A stretch of 64,000 nt of DNA, from the NCBI GenBank assembly GCA_017548445.1, contig JAFYZZ010000083.1, positions 1 to 64,000 on the forward strand, read 5' to 3'. Origin of the DNA: Bacteroidales bacterium (lineage in GTDB: Bacteria > Bacteroidota > Bacteroidia > Bacteroidales > UBA932). Positions within the stretch are counted from its first letter, which is position 1, and the number at the start of each line of letters is the position of its first letter. Below the pieces are notes generated by a model. The model saw only the letters and a program-made list of their open reading frames with translations, made no database searches and had not been told where the DNA came from. Positions 1 to 9,000 of the stretch are shown here, piece by piece. The translations under genes and the position numbers were made by a program.

Positions 1-604
1 GGCCAAGGACAACAAGCAGATCGGCATCTTCCACCTGGACGGCATCGCCCCGGCGCCGCGCGGCATCCCGCAGATCGAGGTCTCGTTCGACATCGACACC
101 AACGGCATCCTGAGCGTGTCCGCGAAGGACAAGTCCACCGGCAAGGAGCAGCACATCCGCATCGAGGCCTCCAGCGGCCTGTCCGACGCCGAGATCCAGC
201 GTATGCGTGACGAGGCCAAGGCCAACGAGGCGGCCGACCGCGCCGAGAAGGAGCGCGCCGACAAGATCAACAACGGCGACGCGATGGTCTTCCAGACCGA
301 GCGCAACCTCAAGGAATACGGCGACAAGATTCCGTCCGACAAGCGCTCCGCCATCGAGGCCGCCTGCGCTGACCTGAAGAAGGCCGTGGACGAGAAGAAC
401 GTCGATGCGATCGACCGCGCCAACGCCGCCCTCGAGTCCGCCTGGCACGCCGCCTCCGAAGAGATGGCCCGCGCCGCCCAGGGAGGCCAGCCCGGCGCCG
501 GTCCGCAGGGACCTCAAGGCTTCCAGGGCGGTCCGCAGGGTGGCCCGCAGGACGGTCCGACCGGTCCTCAGCCGGACTACGGCAACGGCCCGGATGAGCA
601 GTAA
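1..604 (+). CDS. dnaK: Chaperone DnaK (Hsp70), C-terminal part, 5' truncated by window
   Basis: Reading from base 2, the frame opens inside the substrate-binding domain: [16 protein letters not shown], then [20 protein letters not shown], the conserved beta-sandwich of Hsp70. A charged helical lid follows, ending in a Gly/Pro/Gln-rich disordered tail (repeats of GPQGG type) and an acidic terminus. The ATPase domain lies outside the window. DnaK is the cytoplasmic ATP-dependent chaperone working with DnaJ and GrpE. The usual EEVD-like acidic end is here GPDEQ. An intrinsic terminator follows 15 bases after the stop. The family identity is secure; only about 200 residues are present. Confidence 0.97.
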   Translation, partial: AKDNKQIGIFHLDGIAPAPRGIPQIEVSFDIDTNGILSVSAKDKSTGKEQHIRIEASSGLSDAEIQRMRDEAKANEAADRAEKERADKINNGDAMVFQTERNLKEYGDKIPSDKRSAIEAACADLKKAVDEKNVDAIDRANAALESAWHAASEEMARAAQGGQPGAGPQGPQGFQGGPQGGPQDGPTGPQPDYGNGPDEQ

Positions 605-619
605 GCGCCTCCGATTTGT

Positions 620-657
620 AAAAAAAGACGGTCGAAAATCTCGACCGTCTTTTTTTT
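620..657. terminator. Bidirectional intrinsic terminator between dnaK and the nitroreductase gene
   Basis: An 11-bp perfect stem (625-635 with 641-651, loop of five bases) is preceded by an A-run and followed by a T-run, so it can end dnaK on the plus strand and the convergent nitroreductase transcript on the minus strand. The nitroreductase stop codon sits in the T-run. Confidence 0.9.
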
Positions 658-1183
658 ACTTGATGATGCGGTAATACCCCTCCTTGCGGGGCTTGACCGT
701 CGGGGGGAAGGCGGCGGGGTAGCCCAGGGCGAGGGCGCCGATGCCGATGAGCCCGTCCGGCAGGCCGAGTTCGGCCATCAGGGCCTTGCCTTCCGCCGTG
801 GCGAACATCTCCCGCTCGCGGTTGATCCAGCAGGAACCGAGCCCCACGGCGTGGGCTGCAAGCATCATATTGCCCAGCACGAGGGAACCGTCGGGGACGG
901 AGTTGGCCCAGGCGGCAGGGTCGCTGCCGAATACCAGGACGATGGTCGGTGCGCCGTAGAAGGGGTCGGGACGGCCCCAGACGGCGGCGTTCAGCGCGTC
1001 GATGCGCGCTACCAGGTCCGGCCGCTGCACAGCCACGATCCAGGGATCCTGCCGGCCCATTGCGGTGGGTGCCCAGGTGCCGGCCTCGAGCACGGCCTGC
1101 AGTTCTTCGTCCTTGATCTGTTCCGGCTTGTAGCGCCGGATGCTCCTGCGTTCGCGGAGCGCTTTGAGTATTTCGTTGTCCAT
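656..1183 (-). CDS. Nitroreductase family protein
   Basis: A 175-residue protein of the FMN-dependent nitroreductase fold. The N-terminus has the family signature RRSIRRYKPEQI, followed by the AGTWAPTAMGRQDPW segment that contacts FMN and the C-terminal GLGSCWI and ALGYPA motifs. Members reduce nitro-aromatics, quinones or flavins with NAD(P)H in the cytoplasm; the native substrate cannot be told from sequence. The length is typical of the short subfamily. It is convergent with dnaK and apparently monocistronic. A TATATTTG -7 box lies only five bases upstream of the ATG, so the message is predicted to be leaderless. Confidence 0.9.
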   Translation of the reverse strand: MDNEILKALRERRSIRRYKPEQIKDEELQAVLEAGTWAPTAMGRQDPWIVAVQRPDLVARIDALNAAVWGRPDPFYGAPTIVLVFGSDPAAWANSVPDGSLVLGNMMLAAHAVGLGSCWINREREMFATAEGKALMAELGLPDGLIGIGALALGYPAAFPPTVKPRKEGYYRIIK

Positions 1184-1188
1184 AATGA

Positions 1189-1196
1189 CAAATATA
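1189..1196 (-). promoter_or_regulatory. -7 promoter element (TATATTTG) abutting the nitroreductase start
   Basis: On the minus strand TATATTTG matches the Bacteroidota -7 consensus TAnnTTTG exactly and ends five bases before the ATG at 1183. No TTTG -33 box is seen at the usual 19-base spacing. Confidence 0.6.
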
Positions 1197-1197
1197 A

Positions 1198-1228
1198 AGA
1201 AAAAAAGCGGCTCGCTGTGCGGGCCGCT
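1198..1228 (-). terminator. Intrinsic terminator of rpsU
   Basis: On the minus strand AGCGGC (1223-1228) pairs with GCCGCT (1206-1211), followed by a run of seven U residues. It ends the rpsU transcript just before the nitroreductase promoter. Confidence 0.8.
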
Positions 1229-1255
1229 ATATAAACAAGGTGGAAAGGAAGGGGA

Positions 1256-1447
1256 TTACTCCTCCTCCAGGCGCAGGTGCTGGACGTAGATCGCCTTCTG
1301 CTTCGCGATGCGGCGGATCTCCGACGGCTTCTGGAAGTTCTTGCGGGCGCGCATCTCGCGGACGGCACCGGTCTTTTCGAACTTCCGCTTGAATTTCTTC
1401 AGCGCGCGCTCGATGTTTTCGCCTTCTTTGACGGGAACGATAATCAT
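1256..1447 (-). CDS. rpsU: 30S ribosomal protein bS21
   Basis: A 63-residue, Lys/Arg-rich protein beginning MIIVPVKEGENIERALKKFK with the FEKTGAVREMRARK segment, the standard bS21 sequence. It sits on the 30S platform near the anti-Shine-Dalgarno. An exceptionally strong Shine-Dalgarno (AAAGGAGGTG, 1456-1465 on the minus strand) lies eight bases before the ATG, unlike almost every other gene here. In Flavobacterium bS21 is known to help hide the anti-Shine-Dalgarno, so this site suggests autoregulation. It has its own promoter and terminator, and lies downstream of the sirtuin gene. Confidence 0.97.
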   Translation of the reverse strand: MIIVPVKEGENIERALKKFKRKFEKTGAVREMRARKNFQKPSEIRRIAKQKAIYVQHLRLEEE

Positions 1448-1455
1448 TGCTTTAC

Positions 1456-1465
1456 CACCTCCTTT
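1456..1465 (-). promoter_or_regulatory. Extended Shine-Dalgarno of rpsU
   Basis: AAAGGAGGTG on the minus strand gives a ten-base match to the complement of the canonical 16S 3' end, eight bases before the rpsU ATG. Neighbouring genes lack such sites, as expected for Bacteroidota. Confidence 0.85.
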
Positions 1466-1479
1466 TTCGTTTGGGGTTG

Positions 1480-1487
1480 CAAAGGTA
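1480..1487 (-). promoter_or_regulatory. -7 promoter element (TACCTTTG) of rpsU
   Basis: TACCTTTG on the minus strand fits TAnnTTTG. A TTTG occurs 22 bases further upstream (1510-1513), inside the end of the sirtuin gene, a looser spacing than the usual 19. Confidence 0.5.
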
Positions 1488-1492
1488 GTAAA

Positions 1493-2200
1493 TTATTTCA
1501 ACATTCCAACAAATTCTTTCATTCCTTCCGTCGCAACTTTCTTGATATGGTGCACGCGCTTGTCGAAAAGCGTCACGTCCGCCGGGTCGATGAGGTAGAT
1601 CGGCGCTTCCGGCCGGGCGTAGCGGTACAGCCCCGCGGCAGGATAGACCTGCAGGGAAGTGCCCACGATCAGCACGATGTCCGCGATGGAGACCAGCTCC
1701 ACGGCCCGCTCGATCTTCGGGACGGCTTCGCCGAAAAAAACGATGTGCGGGCGGTACTGGGCCCCGTTGGGGGCCTTGTCGCCCAGGTGCACGGCACCGT
1801 AGCCTACATCCACGACATATTTCTCGGAAAAACCGTCGTAGTCGTTGCAGGTGTTCTCGGGGCGGATCTTGGTAGCCTCGCCGTGCAGGTGCACCACGTG
1901 GGTGGAGCCGGCCCGCTCGTGGAGGTTGTCAACGTTCTGGGTGATCACGTCCACGGTATAGTCCTTCTCCAGTTCCGCGATGAGGCGGTGCGCCTCGTTG
2001 GGTTTCACCTCGCGCAGCTTCTCCCGCTGCATATTGTAGAAGTCCAGTACAAGCCCGGGATTGCGGGCCCAGCCTTCGGCGGAGGCGACCACCATCGGGT
2101 CATAGTTGTCCCAGAGCCCGCCGTTGTCGCGGTAAGTCCCCAGGCCGCTTTCGGCGCTCACGCCGGCGCCGGTCAGCACTGCGATTCTCTTTTTCGTCAT
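1493..2200 (-). CDS. SIR2-family NAD-dependent deacylase (sirtuin) without zinc cysteines
   Basis: 235 residues counted from the ATG at 2200, which overlaps the AAA+ gene stop by four bases (ATGA). Visible sirtuin motifs: GAGVSAESGLGTYRDNGGLW (NAD loop, residues 11-30), TQNVDNLHERAG (87-98), catalytic His in HLHGEA (about 106), FFGEAVP, GTSLQVYPAAGL and a C-terminal LIDP. The family removes acyl groups from lysine using NAD, releasing nicotinamide. Most sirtuins carry four zinc-binding cysteines; here the only cysteine in the protein is at about residue 118, so the zinc module is missing or replaced. Translational coupling to the ATPase implies a shared role. A deacylase role is likely; NADase or ADP-ribosyl activity is an alternative. 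Confidence 0.9.
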   Translation of the reverse strand: MTKKRIAVLTGAGVSAESGLGTYRDNGGLWDNYDPMVVASAEGWARNPGLVLDFYNMQREKLREVKPNEAHRLIAELEKDYTVDVITQNVDNLHERAGSTHVVHLHGEATKIRPENTCNDYDGFSEKYVVDVGYGAVHLGDKAPNGAQYRPHIVFFGEAVPKIERAVELVSIADIVLIVGTSLQVYPAAGLYRYARPEAPIYLIDPADVTLFDKRVHHIKKVATEGMKEFVGMLK

Positions 2201-3351
2201 AGGTCGATGTGGAAATAATACTTCTTCGCCCAGTACTCGAAGAGCGGGTCCAGGAGCACCGGGTTGTCGTTTTCGTCGAAGGTCACGATCTCTTTCTTGC
2301 GCAGGGCGTCTTTCAGGCGCCGGACGTTGGCCGAGGAGTTGAGACCGTATTTGCGGATCACTTCCGCGCTGCTGAAACGCGTGTGCCCCTCCAGGATGGC
2401 GCGCAGCAGGTTCAACTGGAAGGTGGTGAGGTCGTTCATCGCCGCGATGAAGCGGGGTTCGTGTACGGCGACCAGCGAGTTCAGCGACTCGGTGAGCGTC
2501 TGCTCCATAATGTAGCCCTTGGTGAGCGAGTCGCAGACGGCACACAGGTGGTTGATGTACCAGATATTGCCGCGGAAGAGCTTGCAGGCGCCCAGGAGCA
2601 GGTCGCGGTCCACCACCTTGCCCGTGGCGAGGAAGCCCTTCACGGCGTGGTCGATGACGTCCTTGTTGTCGATGGGAGAGAGCCGGATGCGTCCTGCCTG
2701 CCGCCAGAAAAGCTTCCGGATGCCGAAGATCTCGTCCATCGCGTTGTAGGCGGAGCCGAGGAAGACATAGCAGGCCGCGGTGGCGTATTCGCCCGGAAGG
2801 GTGCGGAAGACGTCCGACAGGATGGTGCAGGCGCGGTCGCCGTCCTCGGTGAGCATAATGTTCTGGAACTCGTCCAGGATGATGATGCGTTGGACGCCGG
2901 TGCGCAGACCCACCCGGTAGGGGAGCAGGAAGGCGGCGCGCAGGTCGCCGTCGTCCAGGGGACCGGTGGCGGTGAGCACCTCGCCAACGGTGTCGAATCG
3001 GACGGTGTCGAAGCAGAGGTGCGTGCCGGCGAGCATTTCCCGGGCCGCCCGGGCATATTCCTCGTGCCCGCTGCCCACGGTGCGGAACACGGCGGCGGCG
3101 AAACGCATCGCGAAGGTTTCCAGTGAACGGATGTCCAGCAGGGACACGGTCACCGGGACGAACTGCCGGTTCGTCATTTTCATATTGAAGAAACCCTGCT
3201 GCACGAGCGATTTCCGGCCGGTCTTGGGCGGCTCGTAGATGACGACGTTCTCCCCCTGGGAGAGCATATTCACGAAGATCCGGGTCTCGAGGGCCCGGCC
3301 GATGAAGTGCTTGCCCGTGACGGGTCTGTTGTATTGGAAAGCGCTGTCCAT
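2197..3351 (-). CDS. AAA+ ATPase of the ATP-binding 'archaeal ATPase' type
   Basis: 384 residues from the ATG at 3351, chosen because a TATTTTTG promoter element lies just upstream and would fall inside a longer frame. The protein starts with a short lead, then FIGRALETRIF, a P-loop region IYEPPKTGRKSLV (about 35-47), Walker B IIILDEFQN, and a C-terminal winged-helix-like region (SSAEVIRKYGLNSSANVRRLKDAL) as in STAND/archaeal-type ATPases with DNA-binding tails. The Walker A reads TGRKS rather than TGKTS, so nucleotide binding may be altered. The stop overlaps the sirtuin start. The function is unknown; similar stand-alone ATPases are widespread in Bacteroidota. Confidence 0.82.
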   Translation of the reverse strand: MDSAFQYNRPVTGKHFIGRALETRIFVNMLSQGENVVIYEPPKTGRKSLVQQGFFNMKMTNRQFVPVTVSLLDIRSLETFAMRFAAAVFRTVGSGHEEYARAAREMLAGTHLCFDTVRFDTVGEVLTATGPLDDGDLRAAFLLPYRVGLRTGVQRIIILDEFQNIMLTEDGDRACTILSDVFRTLPGEYATAACYVFLGSAYNAMDEIFGIRKLFWRQAGRIRLSPIDNKDVIDHAVKGFLATGKVVDRDLLLGACKLFRGNIWYINHLCAVCDSLTKGYIMEQTLTESLNSLVAVHEPRFIAAMNDLTTFQLNLLRAILEGHTRFSSAEVIRKYGLNSSANVRRLKDALRKKEIVTFDENDNPVLLDPLFEYWAKKYYFHIDL

Positions 3352-3375
3352 CGTATAACAAGAATGTTTCTTTTG

Positions 3376-3383
3376 CAAAAATA
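3376..3383 (-). promoter_or_regulatory. -7 promoter element (TATTTTTG) of the ATPase-sirtuin operon
   Basis: TATTTTTG on the minus strand matches TAnnTTTG, 24 bases before the ATPase ATG. No clear -33 box is seen. Confidence 0.5.
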
Positions 3384-3391
3384 GCAAATAA

Positions 3392-3423
3392 TTTGGCAGA
3401 ATTGGGAATTTTGTGTAAATTCG
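3392..3423 (+). promoter_or_regulatory. Probable promoter of rplU-rpmA
   Basis: TTTG (3392-3395), a 20-base spacer and TAAATTCG (3416-3423), one mismatch from TAnnTTTG. It lies back to back with the ATPase promoter and gives a leader of about 90 bases before rplU. In that leader are a CTGCC/GGCAG hairpin (3468-3481) and an AAACTT/AAGTTT hairpin (3495-3511) just before the start. Confidence 0.5.
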
Positions 3424-3517
3424 CAGCCCCAAAAGAATTAGATGACCGCTAAGCCATTGATAAAGAGCTGCCTTGCGGCAGACGCTTACGGCCGAAACTT
3501 TTTATAAGTTTTATTGT

Positions 3518-3829
3518 ATGTACGCAATCGTAGACATTGCAGGCCAGCAGTTTAAAGTGGAGGCTGGCAACGAGATCTTTGTGCAGCGGCTCGCCGATGC
3601 CAAAGGTGCTGACGTGGAGTTCAAGAAGGTCCTCCTCGTCGCGGACGACGCGGCGGTGAAGGTGGGCGCTCCCTATGTCGAGGGTGCCGTGGTGAAGGCC
3701 ACCGTTCTCGACGACGATGCAAAGGCTGACAAGGTGCTGGTCTTCAAGAAGATCCGCCGCAAGGGCTTCCAGAAGCTCAACGGTCACCGTCAGAAACTTA
3801 CCAAGATCAAGATCAACGAAATCGCTTAA
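3518..3829 (+). CDS. rplU: 50S ribosomal protein bL21
   Basis: 103 residues from ATG 3518: [20 protein letters not shown], then [18 protein letters not shown] and the C-terminal [22 protein letters not shown], all bL21 hallmarks, with standard family length. A longer in-frame extension upstream is rejected because it lacks homology to the family. It binds 23S rRNA in the large subunit. rpmA follows after five bases, the near-universal rplU-rpmA pair. The structured leader may provide feedback control. Confidence 0.98.
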   Translation: MYAIVDIAGQQFKVEAGNEIFVQRLADAKGADVEFKKVLLVADDAAVKVGAPYVEGAVVKATVLDDDAKADKVLVFKKIRRKGFQKLNGHRQKLTKIKINEIA

Positions 3830-3834
3830 GAGTT

Positions 3835-4095
3835 ATGGCACACAAGAAAGGTCAATCCAGTTCGAAGAACGGTCGTGAGTCGCAGAGCAAGCGCCTGGGT
3901 CTCAAGAAATTCGGCGGCGAAGTCGTGAAAGCCGGCAATATCATCGTCCGCCAGCGCGGCACCGTCCACAACCCCGACCGCAATGTCGGTATGGGCAAGG
4001 ACCACACGCTGTACGCCCTGGTCGACGGCACGGTGAAGTTCACCCGCAAGCGGGAGAACAAATCCTACGTGTCGGTGGTTCCCTTCGAGAACTAA
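3835..4095 (+). CDS. rpmA: 50S ribosomal protein bL27
   Basis: 86 residues starting [20 protein letters not shown], with [17 protein letters not shown] and the [16 protein letters not shown] segment, which is bL27. The N-terminus reaches the peptidyl-transferase centre. There is no Firmicutes-type cleavable prosequence. It is co-transcribed with rplU. A strong hairpin follows the stop. Confidence 0.98.
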   Translation: MAHKKGQSSSKNGRESQSKRLGLKKFGGEVVKAGNIIVRQRGTVHNPDRNVGMGKDHTLYALVDGTVKFTRKRENKSYVSVVPFEN

Positions 4096-4117
4096 TTCCG
4101 GGAACCGAAGTTGGATC

Positions 4118-4153
4118 GAAGGACTTGCACTCCCGCAAAAGTGTAGGTCCTTC
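4118..4153 (+). terminator. 14-bp hairpin between rpmA and serS (terminator or attenuator)
   Basis: GAAGGAC (4118-4124) pairs with GTCCTTC (4147-4153), extended by TTGCACT/AGTGTAG with two G-U pairs, and an eight-base loop. A T-rich but interrupted tract follows. It probably separates the ribosomal-protein genes from serS or attenuates readthrough. Confidence 0.65.
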
Positions 4154-4172
4154 ATTTATTTGATAAAAAGCT

Positions 4173-5444
4173 ATGTTGACGCTCAAGATGCTTCGCGATG
4201 ACCCGCAGGCGGTCGTCGAGAAATTGAAAATCAAGAATTTCGACGCACAGCCCTTCGTGGACAAGGTGCTGGAGTTGGACGCGCTGCGCCGCAGTCTCCA
4301 GACGGAGAGCGATGCGCTGCTGGCCCGGCAGAAGCAGAAGGCGGCCGAAATCGGCGGCCTGATGAAGCAGGGTCTGCGGGATGCGGCCGAGGCCGCGAAG
4401 GCCGAGGTGGCCGCGATGAAGGCCCGCAGCGGCGAACTGTTGTCCAGGATGGACGAGGCTTCCGCCGAGCTGGAGCGCCAGCTCGTCCTGATGCCGAACA
4501 TCCCCTGCGGCCTCGTCAAGCCCGGCAAGGGCGCCGAGGACAACGAGATCGTGAAGACGGGCGGTCCCGAAGTGCAGTTGCCCGAGGGGGCGCTGCCGCA
4601 TTGGGAGCTCGCCCGCAAGTACGACATCATCGACTTCGACCTGGGCGTGAAGATTACGGGCGCGGGCTTCCCGGTCTACAAGGGCAAGGGTGCCAAGTTG
4701 CAGCGCGCGCTGATCAACTTCTTCCTGGACTTCAACACGGCGGCCGGTTACAAGGAGGTGGAGCCTCCGGTGATGGTGAACGCCGCATCCGGCTTCGGCA
4801 CGGGCCAGCTCCCCGACAAGGAGGGCCAGATGTATCACGCCAACCTGGACGACTTCTATATGGTCCCGACGGCCGAGGTGCCCGTGACGAACATCTTCCG
4901 CGACGTCATCCTCGCCGCCGACGAGATCCCGCAGCGCCTGACGGCCTACACCCCGTGCTTCCGCCGCGAAGCCGGCTCCTACGGCAAGGACGTCCGCGGC
5001 CTGAACCGCCTGCACCAGTTCGACAAGGTCGAGATCGTGCGCGTGGAGAAGCCTGAGGATTCCTACCGTGCCCTCGACGAGATGGTGGCCCACGTGGAGG
5101 CCCTAGTCAACAAGCTCGGGCTGAAATACCGCATCCTGCGCCTCTGCGGCGGGGATCTGAGTTTCACTTCCGCCATTACCTACGACTTCGAACTGTGGTC
5201 CGCCGCCCAGGGCCGCTGGCTGGAAATCTCCTCCGTTTCCAACTTCGAGACCTACCAGGCGAACCGCCTGCACCTGCGCTACCGCGACGAAGCCGGCAGG
5301 ACCCAGCTCGCGCATACGCTCAACGGCAGTTCGCTCGCCCTTCCGCGCGTCGTGGCCGCTCTTCTCGAGGACAACCAGACGCCGGACGGCATCGTGATTC
5401 CTAAGGTCCTCCGTCCCTACACCGGCTTCGACCGAATTGACTAG
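4173..5444 (+). CDS. serS: Seryl-tRNA synthetase
   Basis: 423 residues, the usual length. An N-terminal coiled-coil arm (about 30-100, rich in Lys, Glu and Ala) binds the long variable arm of tRNA-Ser. The class II core has motif 2 CFRREAGSYGKDVRGLNRLHQFDKVE-like residues (about 268-293) and motif 3 with LNGSSLALPRVVAALLEDNQ. It charges tRNA-Ser (and tRNA-Sec) with serine in the cytoplasm. The ruvC start codon lies inside its last codons, so the two genes are translationally linked. Confidence 0.97.
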   Translation: MLTLKMLRDDPQAVVEKLKIKNFDAQPFVDKVLELDALRRSLQTESDALLARQKQKAAEIGGLMKQGLRDAAEAAKAEVAAMKARSGELLSRMDEASAELERQLVLMPNIPCGLVKPGKGAEDNEIVKTGGPEVQLPEGALPHWELARKYDIIDFDLGVKITGAGFPVYKGKGAKLQRALINFFLDFNTAAGYKEVEPPVMVNAASGFGTGQLPDKEGQMYHANLDDFYMVPTAEVPVTNIFRDVILAADEIPQRLTAYTPCFRREAGSYGKDVRGLNRLHQFDKVEIVRVEKPEDSYRALDEMVAHVEALVNKLGLKYRILRLCGGDLSFTSAITYDFELWSAAQGRWLEISSVSNFETYQANRLHLRYRDEAGRTQLAHTLNGSSLALPRVVAALLEDNQTPDGIVIPKVLRPYTGFDRID

Positions 5445-6000
5445 CAGGGAAAGGACCATACTCGGCATCGATCCCGGAACCAACATCCTTGGTTTCGGGA
5501 TCATCCGTGTGGATGCCTCCGGCAAGCCCCATTTCGTGGATATGGGCGTGGTGGACCTGCGCAAGGTGGCGTCGGCCTACGACAAGCTGGAGATCATCCG
5601 TGAAAAGGTGGGAGCGCTGTGCGAGCTCCACCATCCCGACGACCTGGCCATCGAGTCCCCGTTCTACGGAAAGAACGCCCAGGTCATCCTCAAATTGGGC
5701 CGGGCCCAGGGTGCCGCGATGGTGGCCGGGCTCGAGCACGGGGTGCAGATCTGCGAATATGCCCCCCGAAAGGCCAAGATGGCGATCTGCGGCAACGGCG
5801 CCGCGTCGAAAGAACAGGTTTCTTTGATCGTCCAGCGCACTCTCGGCATAGAAATTGCAAACAAATACCTTGATGCTACAGATGCACTTGCTCTCGCGAT
5901 GTGCCACTTCTACCAGCTCACCAGTCCGCTTGCGGCCGTGCAGGCAACAGGTTCTTGGGAGAAATTTGTAGCGTCCAATCCGGAGCGAATTAAAAAGTGA
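5437..6000 (+). CDS. ruvC: Crossover junction endodeoxyribonuclease RuvC
   Basis: 187 residues from a TTG at 5437 that overlaps serS by eight bases; no ATG exists before the conserved core, so the TTG is favoured. Core motifs: ILGIDPGTNILGFG with the first catalytic Asp, LAIESPFYGKNAQ with the Glu, the DNA-binding ARKAKMAICGNGAASKEQV-like helix, and the LDATDALALAMCH pair of Asp residues. It resolves Holliday junctions with RuvAB. The family is 160-190 residues long. Confidence 0.95.
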   Translation: MTSRERTILGIDPGTNILGFGIIRVDASGKPHFVDMGVVDLRKVASAYDKLEIIREKVGALCELHHPDDLAIESPFYGKNAQVILKLGRAQGAAMVAGLEHGVQICEYAPRKAKMAICGNGAASKEQVSLIVQRTLGIEIANKYLDATDALALAMCHFYQLTSPLAAVQATGSWEKFVASNPERIKK

Positions 6001-6004
6001 TTGT

Positions 6005-9000
6005 ATGAAAAAAGCGAGAATCTTTCTGATGGCCGGGCTTATGCTGCTGGGTCTCAACAGCTATGCCCAAAGCCAGAACGCCGTGACGGGTGTCTTGATT
6101 GACGACTCCACCGGCGATCCCGTCGGCTTCGCAACTGTCTCGCTCACCCGTGACGGGCAGAGCAAGCCGAACAAGTACACCCTTACCGACGACAAGGGCG
6201 CTTTCTCGATGACCGGCGTGCGCAACGGCACGTATGCCCTCGTGGCAGAGCTGCTGGGTTACGAGACCTATTCGGCCCAGGTCAAGATCGAGAACAACAA
6301 GGGCGTGGACCTTGGCGAGATCCGTATGAAGATCGACCGCGAGCAGCTCGAGGCGGCGGAAGTGTCCGCCATCGGCAACCCGGTGATCATCAAGAAGGAC
6401 ACCATCGAGTACAACGCCGGAGCGTTCCTGTCCACCGACAACGACAACCTCGTGGACCTGCTCAAGAAGATGCCGGGCATCGAGGTCGCCGACAACGGTA
6501 CCATCACGGTCAACGGCCAGTCCGTCAGCAAGATCACGGTGCAGGGCAAGACCTTCTTCCTGGACGACCCGCAGGTCGCCTCGCAGAACATCCCCGCCAA
6601 GCTCGTGAAAAAGCTGAAGGTCATCCGCAAGAAATCCGAGCAGGCTGAGTTCACCGGCATCGACGACGGCCAGGAAGAGACGGTCATCGACCTGACTGTG
6701 ACGGACGGCGCCAACCTGAGCGGTATCGTCGGCCGCGTGACCGCGGGCGTGGGCCACGACCTCCCGACGGAGAACAACCCGCTGAACGACTGGCGATTCT
6801 CCGGAAACGCCTTCCTCGGCAACTTCTCCGACAAGACGCAGATCTCCCTCATCCTCAATGCCAACAACGCCAACGTACAGGGCTCCACCAATTTCTCCGG
6901 AAATATGATGAGCGGTATGATGGGCGGCGGTGGCGGCGGTATGGGAGGCGGAATGGGCGCAGGCTTTGGCGGCGGCGGTGGCATCAACACCTCCTATATG
7001 GCCGGCCTGAACGCGGGCGCTGACGCCTTTGACGGCAGGATGGAAGTGAGCGGCAACTACAATTACAACAACAACAACTCCATTTCCGGCTCCCAGTCCT
7101 CCACCATCAGCTACCTCACGAAGATGAACCAGATGGTGAACAGCGAAAGCCAGAATACCAACAGCTCCAACGGCCACAATTTCGGCCTCCGTCTGGAGCA
7201 CAAGTTCTCGGACAACACCTCCATCGTGTTCGAGCCGCGCGTCCGTTTCGGCGGCGGCAACACCTCTCAGGTCAGCCAGAGCCATACCTTCCAGGATATG
7301 ACCCTGAACGGAAATTACGATGAGGTGAACTACGCGCAGACCAACAATACCGGCGTCAACAAGAACGTCAGCACCAGCGGTTTCTTCCTGTTCCGCCAGC
7401 GTCTCGGCCTGCCGGGCCGTACCCTTACGGTGAACACGAACTTCAACCTGTCCGACAACAAGATGGACGGCAACAACTGGAACAAGACGGATTATTACCA
7501 GACGGCCACCAGCAAGGAGGTTAACCAGAATTACAACCAGGACCAGCAGAGCTACTCGATCAGCACGCGTGCGACCTATACCGAGCCGCTCGGCAACTAC
7601 TTCTACCTGGAGGCCGAGTACTCCTTCAACTGGAGCAAGTCCCTCTCCGAGAAGAACACCTATGACCTGCTGAACGGCGGCGTCCTCGATCCGATGTACT
7701 CCAACGCCATCACCAACCTGAACCGGCGTCACGAGATCGGCGGCAACGTCCTTTACCAGGACGACCGGATGCACCTCCAGGCCGGCTTCACCGCGATGCC
7801 GCAGTACACCTACAACGGAACCACGGTGTATGATTCCAGCACCAATTCCAACAAGTTGCAGGAGTATGAGGACAACCGCTGGAACTTCTCCCCGACGGTG
7901 ATGATGATGTTCGACCTGAACGACAACGACAACCTGCGTTTCAACTACCGGGGCACGTCCAGCCAGCCGTCCACCCAGCAGTTGATGCCGGTGCCGGACG
8001 TCACCGACCCGTTGCGCGTCACCTTCGGTAACCCGACGCTGACCCCGTACTTCACCCACAACATCAGCACCGAGTTCCGCCACAGCAACCGTACGAACTT
8101 CTCGTCCTTCAACATCCGGGCGAACGGCGGCTTCACGCAGAACCAGATCTCCAACGTGGTGATCACCCGCGCGGGCGGCGGTCAGTATACGATCCCGTTC
8201 AACTCCCCGACCACGGGCAACGCCGGAATGAACTTCTTCAACAACTTCCCGCTGGGCCGGAATTCCGCCTTCTCCATCAACAACAACACGGGCGTGAACT
8301 GGCGTCAGTCCTTCGCCTATGAAGGCGTGAACGTGGATACGAGCAAGTATGATACGGACGGCTTCTATGCCTTTATGAACTGGTTCATCGACCAGTTCAA
8401 CGATCCGGCCTACTACAAGGCCCACATCGTGGAGAACTACACCGACAACCTCAGTGTCAATGAGCGGCTCCGCCTGACCTACCGCGGCGTCACGCTGCAG
8501 GCCACCCTCGGCGCCAGCACCAATATGAACCAGACCTGGTACACCCAGAAGGGCGATGCGGCCGCCAGCTCCACCCAGGTTGCCCGCAACACCCAGACCT
8601 GGAGCAACGCCCTCACCGGCGAACTCACCTGGAACTGGCTGATCACCGGCATCTCCCTGACAGCGAACGCCAACTACCGCTGGTACAACGGCTACACCAC
8701 GCCGGTGGATCCGCAGATGATCATCAACTTCACCCTGGCCAAGTCCTTCGGCCCCGTGAATATGTCCGTCTATGTGGCAGACCTCCTGGGCCAGTCCCGC
8801 GCCCTCTCGGTCACGGACCAGGCTTCGCGTCACGCGGAGACCCTGAGCACCACGCAGCTGGGCCGTTACTTCATCGTGTCCCTGTCCTACAACTTCGGCA
8901 CCATCGGCGGACGCCGTGGCGGCGGCTTCGGCGGCGGACGCGGACGTGGCGGCCGCGGTGGCGGCGGAATGCCTCCGATGGGTGGCGGCGGAATGCCCCC

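Noticed and set aside
1493..3351. Calling the ATPase-sirtuin pair a defence system
   Set aside because: The surrounding genes are housekeeping (rpsU, rplU) and the sirtuin keeps deacylase motifs; only a hypothesis is justified.
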